Shown here: in pieces, positions 16,114-24,390 of the stretch
How positions within the stretch are numbered: position 1 is the first letter of the stretch
Layout of the letters: every line of letters starts with the position of its first letter
DNA from: Candidatus Diapherotrites archaeon LH_S9
GTDB taxonomy: Archaea; B1Sed10-29; WALL01; JAGXON01
Assembly (NCBI GenBank): GCA_023659865.1
Contig: JAGXON010000002.1
Span: forward strand, 1-64,000
Length of the DNA stretch: 64,000 nt
Direction: 5' to 3'
Translations under genes and position numbers: made by a program
Notes under the pieces: model-generated
Told to the model about the DNA's origin: nothing
What the model saw: only the letters and a program-made list of their open reading frames with translations
Databases searched by the model: none

Positions 16114-16541
16114 AAGGATTTGTAAGAATATTTGAAGCCTTACTAGTTATATCTCTTCTTCTTAGTTTCCTTGCTATGTTCACCCAGACGACAAGCACTC
16201 GATCAAGAGCTCAATTAAAAACAGGAACAATAAATCGTATGGCAGAGGATTTGAAGAACATGGCCTGCAACTCTCAACGACATGAAGCACTTATCTTCAG
16301 CTCCAGGAACATGCATCCAATAAACAAGTCACTGAAATACGCTTTACCAGCAGACACAAAGTTCCGGCTGGCGGTGCTAAAAAACGGAACAGTTGATAAA
16401 ACAGTTGGTTACTCGCTCCCAGTGCTTAGCGGTCCTAAAGCAGAAACGGACGTGGCAACCAGCTCCTGCGTCCTAGGTAACAAAACAGGATCTTTCAGGA
16501 AGGTGGTGATTCAGGTATGGCGGTCAACTACCCCGCCCTGA
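16101..16541 (+). CDS. Pilin-like protein; stop codon supplied by IscB element
   Basis: 146 residues. Short basic N-terminus (MGMVKGFVRIFEALLVISLLL) with a hydrophobic core helix and a Glu at the pilin Glu-5 position. The exported part has two Cys and sequons. The last five residues (STTPP) and the TGA belong to the left end of the IscB element; the identical ending is seen on the ATPase at 13146. The gene therefore lost its original stop and C-terminus when the element inserted. Confidence 0.62.
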   Translation: MGMVKGFVRIFEALLVISLLLSFLAMFTQTTSTRSRAQLKTGTINRMAEDLKNMACNSQRHEALIFSSRNMHPINKSLKYALPADTKFRLAVLKNGTVDKTVGYSLPVLSGPKAETDVATSSCVLGNKTGSFRKVVIQVWRSTTPP

Positions 16542-16790
16542 AGGACGGGGCTTGTCCCGTAAGGGACAAGAGCAATTAGTTGATCAGGAGGCATAAGAAA
16601 ATGCAGAAGTTATCAGGAAAGTTACAGAACGTACCTAGAAGTACTTCTCCAGCTTCTAGCCCTACAAGCAAGACTTTAAACAAGGAGGCAACTCCTAGTG
16701 AGCCTAGCAAAGTACTGACTGATAACAACTCCGAGGAGAACCCACGCTCTGGCAAGAGCGAACAGGACTCGAGAGTACCTGTCTTAAACA
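16529..16790 (+). ncRNA. Predicted omega-RNA (IscB guide RNA scaffold)
   Basis: Hairpins seen: CCCCGCCC-TGAA-GGACGGGG (16531-16550), perfect CTTGTCCC-GTAA-GGGACAAG (16551-16570), AGGAG-GCAA-CTCCT (16683-16696) and CGCTCT-GGCA-AGAGCG (16745-16760); two loops are GNRA tetraloops. The region is conserved in the deleted copy although the protein there is destroyed. By analogy with known IscB loci the guide would be the flanking bases just left of 16529. Exact RNA ends are unknown. Confidence 0.5.
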
Positions 16791-18000
16791 TGCACGGAGA
16801 ACCACTTATGCCAACAAAACCACAAAAAGCACGGAAACTACTAGAACAAGGAAAAGCAAAAGTAGTCCAACGAACACCGTTTACCATCCAGTTTAAATAT
16901 CCTACTGGAGAAGCAAAACAAGACATAACTCTAGGAGTAGACGCCGGATACTCCAAAATCGGATGGAGCACAGTAACAGAAAAAACCGAACTACTAGCAG
17001 GCGAACTAGAATTAAGACAAGATATACCCAGGTTACTAGAAAAACGTAGGATGTACCGTAGAAACAGAAGAAGTCGAAAATGGTATCGGGAGCCAAGATT
17101 TGACAACCGAGGCAAAAAAGACGGATGGCTACCACCATCATTAGAACACAAACTCCAGAGCCACATAAAGCTAGTTAACCAGTTAAAAAAAATATTCCCG
17201 ATAACTAAAACTATAATCGAGGTAGCAACTTTCGATACACAGAAAATGCAGAACCCGGAAATCGAAGGCACAGAATACCAACAAGGAGAATTACAAGGAT
17301 ACGAAGTAAAAGAATACTTACTAGAAAAGTGGGGCCGAGAGTGCGCTTACTGCGGGGAAACTGACATCCCACTAGAAGTCGAGCACATAACCCCAAAATC
17401 CCGCGGCGGCACCGACCGAGTATCCAACCTAACCATTTCATGCCACAACTGCAACCAAAACAAAGGCAAAAAAACAGCCAAAGAATTCGGTCATCCAAGC
17501 ATCCAAAAGAAAGCAAAAAAATCACTAAAATCAGCTGCCTTCATGAACACCATCCGCTGGAAAATCGTAGACAAATTGAACTGTGATTATACCTACGGCT
17601 ACATCACGAAGAAAAATAGGATTGAACTAGGGCTAGATAAATCTCATGTTAACGATGCATTCGTTATCGCAGGCGGAAACAACCACACACGCTCTCAACA
17701 CATCCATAAAGCCAAACAAGTAAGACGACAAAACCGCAAATTATTCAAAGCAAATTTTTCGGAAGGGGGAAAGAAAAAACGTAATACTGTAAAGGAAGTG
17801 AATGGGTTTAAAAGGTTCGATAAAGTAGATTACAAAGGAAAAGAATGTTTTATATTTGGTCTGCGTAGAAGCGGTTACTTCCATCTACGTGACATTGAAG
17901 GCGATAAAATTCATGCTTCAGCAAAGAGCAAGAAATTGAGATTGTTAGAAAGAGCAAACGGAAAAATAGAAGAGGTGAAAAGGCGATCCCCCCCCGCCCG
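16529..18000 (+). mobile_element. IscB-carrying insertion element (IS200/IS605-like ends)
   Basis: About 1.47 kb. The left end follows TCAAC and starts TACCCCGCCCTGAAGG, with two adjacent hairpins at 16531-16550 and 16551-16570; the right end is near CCCGCCCG. Both ends were placed by comparing this copy with the mini-element at 13134. No TnpA transposase is present in or near it, so mobility would need a transposase in trans. It lies in the same orientation as the host operon, between a pilin-like gene and the next pilin-like gene (18007). Confidence 0.82.
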
Positions 18001-18010
18001 ACTAAGATGA
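16601..18010 (+). CDS. iscB: IscB RNA-guided endonuclease (RuvC-HNH, Cas9 ancestor family)
   Basis: 469 residues from the ATG at 16601, which has AGGAGG just upstream. Order of parts: an unusual Ser/Thr/Pro/Lys-rich N-terminal extension (1-58) that coincides with the predicted ncRNA; the PLMP domain (PLMPTKPQKARKLLEQGKA, from residue 69); RuvC-I with Asp114 (LGVDAGYSKIGW); an Arg-rich bridge helix (149-165); RuvC-II with Glu207; an HNH domain with zinc pairs C248/C251 and C281/C284 and EH at 261-262; RuvC-III with H349 and D352 (HVNDAFVIAGG). All nuclease residues are present, so it is probably active. HNH nested in RuvC plus the PLMP domain separates it from TnpB. Its stop overlaps the next ATG (ATGA). 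Confidence 0.93.
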   Translation: MQKLSGKLQNVPRSTSPASSPTSKTLNKEATPSEPSKVLTDNNSEENPRSGKSEQDSRVPVLNMHGEPLMPTKPQKARKLLEQGKAKVVQRTPFTIQFKYPTGEAKQDITLGVDAGYSKIGWSTVTEKTELLAGELELRQDIPRLLEKRRMYRRNRRSRKWYREPRFDNRGKKDGWLPPSLEHKLQSHIKLVNQLKKIFPITKTIIEVATFDTQKMQNPEIEGTEYQQGELQGYEVKEYLLEKWGRECAYCGETDIPLEVEHITPKSRGGTDRVSNLTISCHNCNQNKGKKTAKEFGHPSIQKKAKKSLKSAAFMNTIRWKIVDKLNCDYTYGYITKKNRIELGLDKSHVNDAFVIAGGNNHTRSQHIHKAKQVRRQNRKLFKANFSEGGKKKRNTVKEVNGFKRFDKVDYKGKECFIFGLRRSGYFHLRDIEGDKIHASAKSKKLRLLERANGKIEEVKRRSPPARLR

Positions 18011-19263
18011 ATAAAGGTCAGTTTTTTGCAGTCGCACTAGTAATGATGTTCTCTACTTTGATCGGAATAGCTTACTACTTTTCTGAAACTACTCAAACTT
18101 CTTTAGGCCACGCTCTTGGATACAAACTGACTGAAAGAGCCAACTCAATTGAGAATAGCCTGAGATCATCTCTTAAAGATTACGCGTACACTAGAGATAA
18201 AAGTTTAATAGATGAAACAGCTGACAAGCTTGCAGCAGAAGCAGAAAAAGATGGTTTCAACGCTTCCATCAGCTGTGAATCGGAGCAAACAGATGCTGAG
18301 AATTCAAAATATAATTACACGCTGGACTGTAACATTTCTCTTAGTTCAGGGGATGATACGATAAATAAAACCCTTAAGGCAAAGTACATACTGACATTTG
18401 AAATATATTATTTTAATGACTCAACTTTTTCGACCCCGACTAGAGTCTTCCAGAAAGGACAAAAACCGTACTACATGGTAACAGGAAACGTTAGCAGTGA
18501 AGTAGACCTTTACTTCTACAATAACACAGGCGATATTTATAACACCGCTACAGCAAACTTAAGCAATGTTAACTGGGATACAGGCCAATTCAACAAAAGC
18601 CTTGATAAAAAAGGAACTTGGAAAGTAAAAGGAAACACTAGTCAAGACGAAACCGAAAAAACCTTTAAAGTTGGACCGAGAGACATCAGCCTGAACATAA
18701 CTGACGAGAGCGGTACGGAAAGAACCACTTTTGTGGAAGGAGAAACCGTAAACTACAGTATAAATGTAGAGGACTGGTACAACGAAGCCGTAGACACGGA
18801 AGTAAAAGCAGGCGTGCGGGATCCATCAGAAAAACAAGAAGACTACGGTTCAGAAGGATTAACAGGTTCAGACGGAGAATACAACAACTCCTTCACGTTC
18901 AAAAACAACGAGATACTTGGAAACTGGACGCTCACAGCCACGGAACACGATTACTACACTTCAATAGCTAGAAAAATAGAGTTAATAAACCCTTACTTAG
19001 AATGGATCAAAATAATTCCTTTACCATACAACGCTAATTACTCAAACGTGTACAACCAAAGCCAAGAAACTTGCGGGTACACTGAATGGTATGATTCAAA
19101 CGAGACCACACACACGCAGAATAAAGAAGTTCCGTTTTACGTGGTTAACTCAAGCACTCAAGAATCCACTGTACAGGTTGACAACAGCACGGTTGTGATA
19201 GATTCACCGCAAGTTCATGCAAAAAACGCTTACTATATTGCAGCGAGGTGTAAAGGTTGCTGA
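18007..19263 (+). CDS. Large pilin-like, sequon-rich surface protein
   Basis: 418 residues. MNKGQFFAVALVMMFSTLIG is a class III signal sequence. The N-terminal third resembles other small pilin-like proteins of this operon; from about residue 125 the protein consists of beta-rich modules (for example TRVFQKGQKPYYMVTG and TTFVEGETVNYSINV) that look like the alpha-2-macroglobulin MG2 or Ig-like fold of extended surface proteins. Asn-x-Ser/Thr sequons are very dense, implying heavy N-glycosylation. It may be a tip pilin or adhesin. Its start lies directly after the IscB element. Confidence 0.65.
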   Translation: MNKGQFFAVALVMMFSTLIGIAYYFSETTQTSLGHALGYKLTERANSIENSLRSSLKDYAYTRDKSLIDETADKLAAEAEKDGFNASISCESEQTDAENSKYNYTLDCNISLSSGDDTINKTLKAKYILTFEIYYFNDSTFSTPTRVFQKGQKPYYMVTGNVSSEVDLYFYNNTGDIYNTATANLSNVNWDTGQFNKSLDKKGTWKVKGNTSQDETEKTFKVGPRDISLNITDESGTERTTFVEGETVNYSINVEDWYNEAVDTEVKAGVRDPSEKQEDYGSEGLTGSDGEYNNSFTFKNNEILGNWTLTATEHDYYTSIARKIELINPYLEWIKIIPLPYNANYSNVYNQSQETCGYTEWYDSNETTHTQNKEVPFYVVNSSTQESTVQVDNSTVVIDSPQVHAKNAYYIAARCKGC

Positions 19264-22200
19264 AAAATAAATTAATCATTATGCTTGTAATAGTTCTCGC
19301 GTTAACAGCAATAGCAGAAGGAACGAACGCAACATACGATTCTGGGCTTGGAGCTCCTTGCTGCGACTCCAGTAGTTCTCCTTGCGTGGCTAACTCAAGC
19401 CTGCTGAAATCCAGAGACGAGATAACAGGAACCGTTGAACCAAACGAACCGAACACAATAGACAGCGAATGCGCTGACGGAACCACTGGAACCTACGAAG
19501 ACGATGAGTCGAACGAAAACATTACATTAACTGATTTAAATAGTACTAAGTTTGGCAGGGGTCACACAGTGAACATTAGTGCCTGGGCTTACTGTTACAG
19601 CGATGGTTCATACGTTAGATTTATCTACAGTAACTCCACACTCCCGGAGTGGCAGATAATAGACACTCAATCTTGTCCTAGCGGAGGTTTTCATTTCTTC
19701 TCGCAATTGTTCGACCTCGATAATGTTATCAGAAAGCATTCAGTCAGAGTTATCGCAGACTACACCAGTGAAAGTGGAGTAACTTGCGAGGACAGTGCTT
19801 ACGCGGACCACGATGACCTAATATTCCCCGTCAAAGAACTTCTTCACACTCATAGACCAGTCTTGACCGCTAAAGACGGAACTGACAAAGAATTTCACTG
19901 GAGGGACGACAATATAACTGTTAAGGCGAATGTTACGCACGATACAGGAAGAGACCACATCGAGGGAGCTAACCTATCGTTTTACAATGGTAATGATGAC
20001 AAAGTAGTAGAAAACTCGATGTCGCACGTTGAAAACATCACGAACGGAAAGACCTTTGAGTATAACTACACTATTCCTGACGTCCCTAAAGACGAAAGAG
20101 GGAGATGGGAAGCAAGAGTAGAGTCCACCGGCAGTCTCGATGAAATAGATGAGAACTCCACTTCTTTTGGTGTTTCAGCTTTTGTTGTAGACGAAGACGA
20201 GGAATGGGCTGAAGGAACAGTCAAAGAAAACCTATCCGTAGGCTTCAACAACATCGGTATAGAAAAAGTCATAGACAGTTTCGAGGACGGAAACGTAAAA
20301 GAATACCAAGGCGGAGGGTCAGAAGCAGTGGACTCAGAAAACGCGACGCACGGGCAGAAAATCATGGAGACAACAACCACGGAGTGGAACGCTATATCCT
20401 CGGATGAGAATATGACGGAAAAAGGGAACACTTACACTGGATGGATGAAAATAAAGAACCTTGCAGGAAACACGGGACTTAACTACGGCGTGCACCCAGA
20501 CGATCACTTTTATTGCGCTCTGATAATGTACAATAGTGATAGCGGCTTCTACCTGGTATGGTTCGATTCAAGCTCCGACGTATACACAATCGATTCAGAC
20601 ACCAGTATCATCCCAGAGGAGGGTAATTGGTACAGAGCAAGCGTTAACTGGACCACGAACGATAAGCACATAGCAAAATTCTACAACGAAAGAAACGAGT
20701 TAGTTACGGAGCTGAGCGGTACCGACGCAAACCTGTCTTCGCCTGGGGGGATGGGCTGGTACTTCAAAGGGCTTAACTCATCCTTTAAAGGAGCTTTCGA
20801 TGCCTACGGGAACGAAACAAACGTCCATGAAGGTTACTACGAATCAAAAATCTTTGATGGAACAGAAAAACTCGGTTTCCTCTCGCAAGAAAACAGCACC
20901 ACATTCCCACCCCGCTTCTCAAGCGCTAGCAGCAGTTACGCTGAAAACTGCTCTAATTCTGGTAACTGGAGCTGGGTTTCATCCATGGATGACCTAGGCG
21001 ACTGCCAGTTCATGAAATTCAATATAAGCCTGGGCGGTGTCCATGCTACCGTAAGTCCAGCAGTATTTCAGAAAACAATAAAGTTCGAGAAAACAGGGGG
21101 TATGGTGCTTAACTCACCGTCAGACAACTCCGAAAAAGTGGATCCAGTCACCTTCAATTACACCCCTCAAATGCCTTACGACATAAACAAAACCGAGCTC
21201 TACTTCAACATGACCGAGAACGCCACTCAATCCTGGTGGATAGAGAACAAAAGCGAAGCAGAAGGAGGAGAGTACGTGAACACCACAGACTTCCTAGAGC
21301 TAGAGCTAAAAAACCCTGAAAATGCAACGGCTTTCGATGAGCAAATAACCTATGGAAACGTGGTTTCAGGAACAGTTGAAGAAACAACCACGAACGACGG
21401 GACAGCAAAAAAGATAAGCGAAGAGGAAGTACCGCCGTACTACTACTTGGACGCGGTCGAAAACCTTTCCACACCAGTAACAGATCCATCAACAGTCACA
21501 GAGCTAGAAATCAACTTGAACGCCTGGACTTCAGGAGGAGACGGGTATAATGTTTACATCTACGATTACACGAATTTAGAGTGGGTTGACACAGGAATAA
21601 CGGTTACTGCAACTTCAGACGGAACAACTTACGAATCCAGGACATGTGACGAGAATACCTGTGCAATTACAGCAAATCCATCAGATTTTATGAATGCTTC
21701 TACAGACAATTCCTCCCTGGCTTTACGATTCGAGCAGGTTACCGCAGACTCAACTCAGTACAATCTTTCAATAGATTACCAGAATATGACACTCGGAAGA
21801 GACTACAAAGAAAGTGGGTACTACCTGTCACCTGCTCACGATGCAGGAAAAGAAGTAAACTGGACTTCCTCTGAAGAAGTAAGTTACGTGGACAATAAAA
21901 CGGATTGGTCCAATAAAAGCTTGTTCTCAGTTCCGAACGAACCAAGAGGCGTGGACGTAGGAGATGGAGACAACGACACAATCAAAGAAATTTACGTGGC
22001 TGGAGGAAAGGATAGCACTAGCGGTTTCTTAGTTGAAGCAAACTATTCCGGTGGTCAATGGAACACGAGCACAATCGGTAGCTCCGGTTCATATAAGTAC
22101 CGGGATATAGCTTTTGGTGACGGAGATAACGATGGAGAAGACGAAGTATACGTGGCCAAAGGAGATAACACCGCTGAGGAATATGGTTGGAACGGAAGCG

Positions 22201-23927
22201 ACTGGGTTAAGGAATCAACTCTAGACCCAGGATCATCGGACTGGATTGAAGGAGTAGCTATCGGTGACAAAGACGGAGACGGCTCAAACGAAGTTTACTT
22301 AGCTCACGATGACCACTACATCTATGAAGCAGTCTGGGATGGCTCGGCCTGGGATATAACTTCAATGGGTGACGTGGGCGCCTACGCTCTTGGCGTTGTC
22401 ACAGGAGACATCGACGAAGACGATGAAGACGAAGTATTTTCTGTGGAAGGAGATTCCTCTGTCTGGAACGCCACGGCTTTTGATTGGGATGGAAGTAGCT
22501 GGAGTCAAACCAATCTCGGAGAAGTCGGCGGAACCACTAGCTTCGAATCATACTACCAGGGCGCTCTAGCTTACGGAGACCCTGATAACGATGGAGAAGA
22601 CGAAGTTTTTGCCACAACAGGATCTTCAGACGTTTACAAAATAGAATACTCAGAAGGAAGTTACTCCAAAACACTTATAGCGAGCGTTGGAACCGAAATA
22701 AACCTGGCGCTAGAAGTTTACGAACCTATAGAAGGAAAGACAGAAAAACGTCTTTACGCAGGAAACGGAGACGAAAACGTTTACGAGATACGTCTCTCTC
22801 CCGTGGGCTGGGAAACAGAAGCAGTTGTAAGCTCTAACGGGGGAGGAGCAATCTGGGACCTCAAAAGTGGAGACAGGGACGAGGACGGAGAAGAATCACT
22901 TTACGCAGGAGCTAATGACACTACAGTATGGAGATACGATTCTTCTGAAGAACCAGTAACATCCACCAATGTCACTTACTTCGAGAACTGTTCTTCTGGC
23001 GACGGAAGCTGGACCGAGTACACTAACATCTCGAGCGTGCCGAACTGCAGGCACATAAAGTTCAAAACCTATCTAAAGACAAACACGAGTTTAGAAACAC
23101 CTGAAATGGGTAAGGTGAACATAAGCTACGCAAAAGAAAAACAAACCTGGAGACCAAGAAAACAAAACCAGACCAACGTCACCAACGAGCAACCGCACAC
23201 AATCGAATTCAATTTCACGAACGCTGGATTCGAGCTACCGAAAACATTCGAATGGAACATCAAAGCCACAGATATCGATGAAATAACTGCTTTCGCTGAC
23301 CAGAACTGGACGGTGACCGTGACAGGAAAAAAAGTAGAAGAAGTAAAATGGAACACTTCAATCTTGGACTGCGGATCAATCGATCAAGGAGACACCTTGA
23401 CCAAAACCAACCTCAAAATACTCGTGGACGGGGAAAACACGAACATCACAGCAGAAAACATGCCCGGGTACAATGGGACAGAAGTGATTTCCGTTGAACC
23501 AACGTACGTCGAGAACACGAGCAACGACATTTCAGTGAACGTTACTTGCTCTGCTCCACCGGATACTAAAGCAGGGTTATATAAATCAAGGTACGCTGTT
23601 TACTCGGACCAGTCAGGAAGCGATTACGTGAACATAACATGCACCGTGAACAGAATCACCGGCTTCTCAGTAATTTACACCGACAGAACCTGGGAAACGT
23701 CCTCCTATAACCCAGGTGACTGGACAGACAATACCACAGGCGAAGAACAACATATCTTCAAAGGAAATTGTACAGGAATCTCAAGCGGTGACAAGTACCT
23801 CTACTATTACAACATCACCCTAGACCCTAACAAAGTCGTGGACAAACTAGTTTACTCAGACTATTCACCGAACGTTACCCAGCTGACTGCAACCACCCTA
23901 CAAAAACAAGAAGGCACAAACCCATGA
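19257..23927 (+). CDS. Giant secreted glycoprotein with FG-GAP/VCBS-type beta-propeller
   Basis: 1556 residues starting with TTG and overlapping the previous gene. N-terminal signal peptide (MLKNKLIIMLVIVLALTAIAEG). Middle region (about 895-1225) has at least six repeats of the type GDGDNDGEDEVYVA, i.e. calcium-binding DxDxDG loops of an integrin-like beta-propeller. Before and after are beta-sandwich-like parts with Cys pairs and many N-glycosylation sequons, and an Ig-like C-terminus. No C-terminal membrane anchor is visible. In the operon it is the only non-pilin exoprotein and is a good candidate for the adhesin carried or secreted by this pilus system. Confidence 0.72.
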   Translation: MLKNKLIIMLVIVLALTAIAEGTNATYDSGLGAPCCDSSSSPCVANSSLLKSRDEITGTVEPNEPNTIDSECADGTTGTYEDDESNENITLTDLNSTKFGRGHTVNISAWAYCYSDGSYVRFIYSNSTLPEWQIIDTQSCPSGGFHFFSQLFDLDNVIRKHSVRVIADYTSESGVTCEDSAYADHDDLIFPVKELLHTHRPVLTAKDGTDKEFHWRDDNITVKANVTHDTGRDHIEGANLSFYNGNDDKVVENSMSHVENITNGKTFEYNYTIPDVPKDERGRWEARVESTGSLDEIDENSTSFGVSAFVVDEDEEWAEGTVKENLSVGFNNIGIEKVIDSFEDGNVKEYQGGGSEAVDSENATHGQKIMETTTTEWNAISSDENMTEKGNTYTGWMKIKNLAGNTGLNYGVHPDDHFYCALIMYNSDSGFYLVWFDSSSDVYTIDSDTSIIPEEGNWYRASVNWTTNDKHIAKFYNERNELVTELSGTDANLSSPGGMGWYFKGLNSSFKGAFDAYGNETNVHEGYYESKIFDGTEKLGFLSQENSTTFPPRFSSASSSYAENCSNSGNWSWVSSMDDLGDCQFMKFNISLGGVHATVSPAVFQKTIKFEKTGGMVLNSPSDNSEKVDPVTFNYTPQMPYDINKTELYFNMTENATQSWWIENKSEAEGGEYVNTTDFLELELKNPENATAFDEQITYGNVVSGTVEETTTNDGTAKKISEEEVPPYYYLDAVENLSTPVTDPSTVTELEINLNAWTSGGDGYNVYIYDYTNLEWVDTGITVTATSDGTTYESRTCDENTCAITANPSDFMNASTDNSSLALRFEQVTADSTQYNLSIDYQNMTLGRDYKESGYYLSPAHDAGKEVNWTSSEEVSYVDNKTDWSNKSLFSVPNEPRGVDVGDGDNDTIKEIYVAGGKDSTSGFLVEANYSGGQWNTSTIGSSGSYKYRDIAFGDGDNDGEDEVYVAKGDNTAEEYGWNGSDWVKESTLDPGSSDWIEGVAIGDKDGDGSNEVYLAHDDHYIYEAVWDGSAWDITSMGDVGAYALGVVTGDIDEDDEDEVFSVEGDSSVWNATAFDWDGSSWSQTNLGEVGGTTSFESYYQGALAYGDPDNDGEDEVFATTGSSDVYKIEYSEGSYSKTLIASVGTEINLALEVYEPIEGKTEKRLYAGNGDENVYEIRLSPVGWETEAVVSSNGGGAIWDLKSGDRDEDGEESLYAGANDTTVWRYDSSEEPVTSTNVTYFENCSSGDGSWTEYTNISSVPNCRHIKFKTYLKTNTSLETPEMGKVNISYAKEKQTWRPRKQNQTNVTNEQPHTIEFNFTNAGFELPKTFEWNIKATDIDEITAFADQNWTVTVTGKKVEEVKWNTSILDCGSIDQGDTLTKTNLKILVDGENTNITAENMPGYNGTEVISVEPTYVENTSNDISVNVTCSAPPDTKAGLYKSRYAVYSDQSGSDYVNITCTVNRITGFSVIYTDRTWETSSYNPGDWTDNTTGEEQHIFKGNCTGISSGDKYLYYYNITLDPNKVVDKLVYSDYSPNVTQLTATTLQKQEGTNP

Positions 23928-24247
23928 AGCTCGAGGAAGCTGAAATTGCAGACAACCTGTGGAAAAAAGCAGTAGGCCTTATGTTCAGGAAAAAAATCAA
24001 GAAGCCACTAGTGCTCGTAGCTACGAGAGAAAGCCGGGCTTTAGCAGCGGTTCACACTTTCTTCATGCATTTCCCGATCGACTTGATCTTCCTTGACTCA
24101 GAAAAAAAAGTCGTTGACATGAAAAGAAACGTGAAGCCATGGAAATTCAATCTAGTTCCAGAAAAACCAGCAAAATACGTTATCGAGGCCGAACACAACT
24201 CAATAAAGTGTAGTACAGGAGAAGAGATCAAGATCCCAAAACTTTAA
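23924..24247 (+). CDS. DUF192 family protein
   Basis: 107 residues, normal family size. KAVGLMFRKKIKKPLVL, then HTFFMHFPIDLIFLDSEKKVVDM and VKPWKF, is the diagnostic DUF192 pattern. Function unknown; family members are often exported, but no signal peptide is seen here. It overlaps the giant glycoprotein gene by ATGA and is the last gene of the operon, so it may be co-expressed with the surface proteins. Confidence 0.85.
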   Translation: MKLEEAEIADNLWKKAVGLMFRKKIKKPLVLVATRESRALAAVHTFFMHFPIDLIFLDSEKKVVDMKRNVKPWKFNLVPEKPAKYVIEAEHNSIKCSTGEEIKIPKL

Positions 24248-24340
24248 CTTGACCGCCGAGAAGCCCCCACTCCAAAATGCAGGAGATGAAAGACGGAAGA
24301 GGAAAAGTATTATAAAACATATTAGTGTAACGTGATATTG

Positions 24341-24349
24341 ATATATAAA
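24341..24349 (+). promoter_or_regulatory. Promoter of the ferredoxin-ATPase operon
   Basis: ATATATAAA lies about 45 bases before the GTG start at 24391, giving a short leader with a Shine-Dalgarno-like GGGGAG at 24382-24387. A second AT-rich box (TATTATAAAAC) lies at about 24308-24318. The 143-base gap also holds the GC-rich tract at 24249-24273. Confidence 0.4.
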
Positions 24350-24390
24350 TTCAGAGTACCGAGAAAATTTAACTGAACTAAGGGGAGAGA

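Noticed and set aside
16601..18010. TnpB rather than IscB
   Set aside because: The PLMP domain, Arg-rich bridge helix and an HNH domain inserted between RuvC-II and RuvC-III are IscB features; TnpB has no HNH and its RNA overlaps the 3' end.
24276..24316. Eleven-codon ORF in the gap before the ferredoxin-ATPase
   Set aside because: Too short, no ribosome site, no similarity to the downstream start; left as non-coding.
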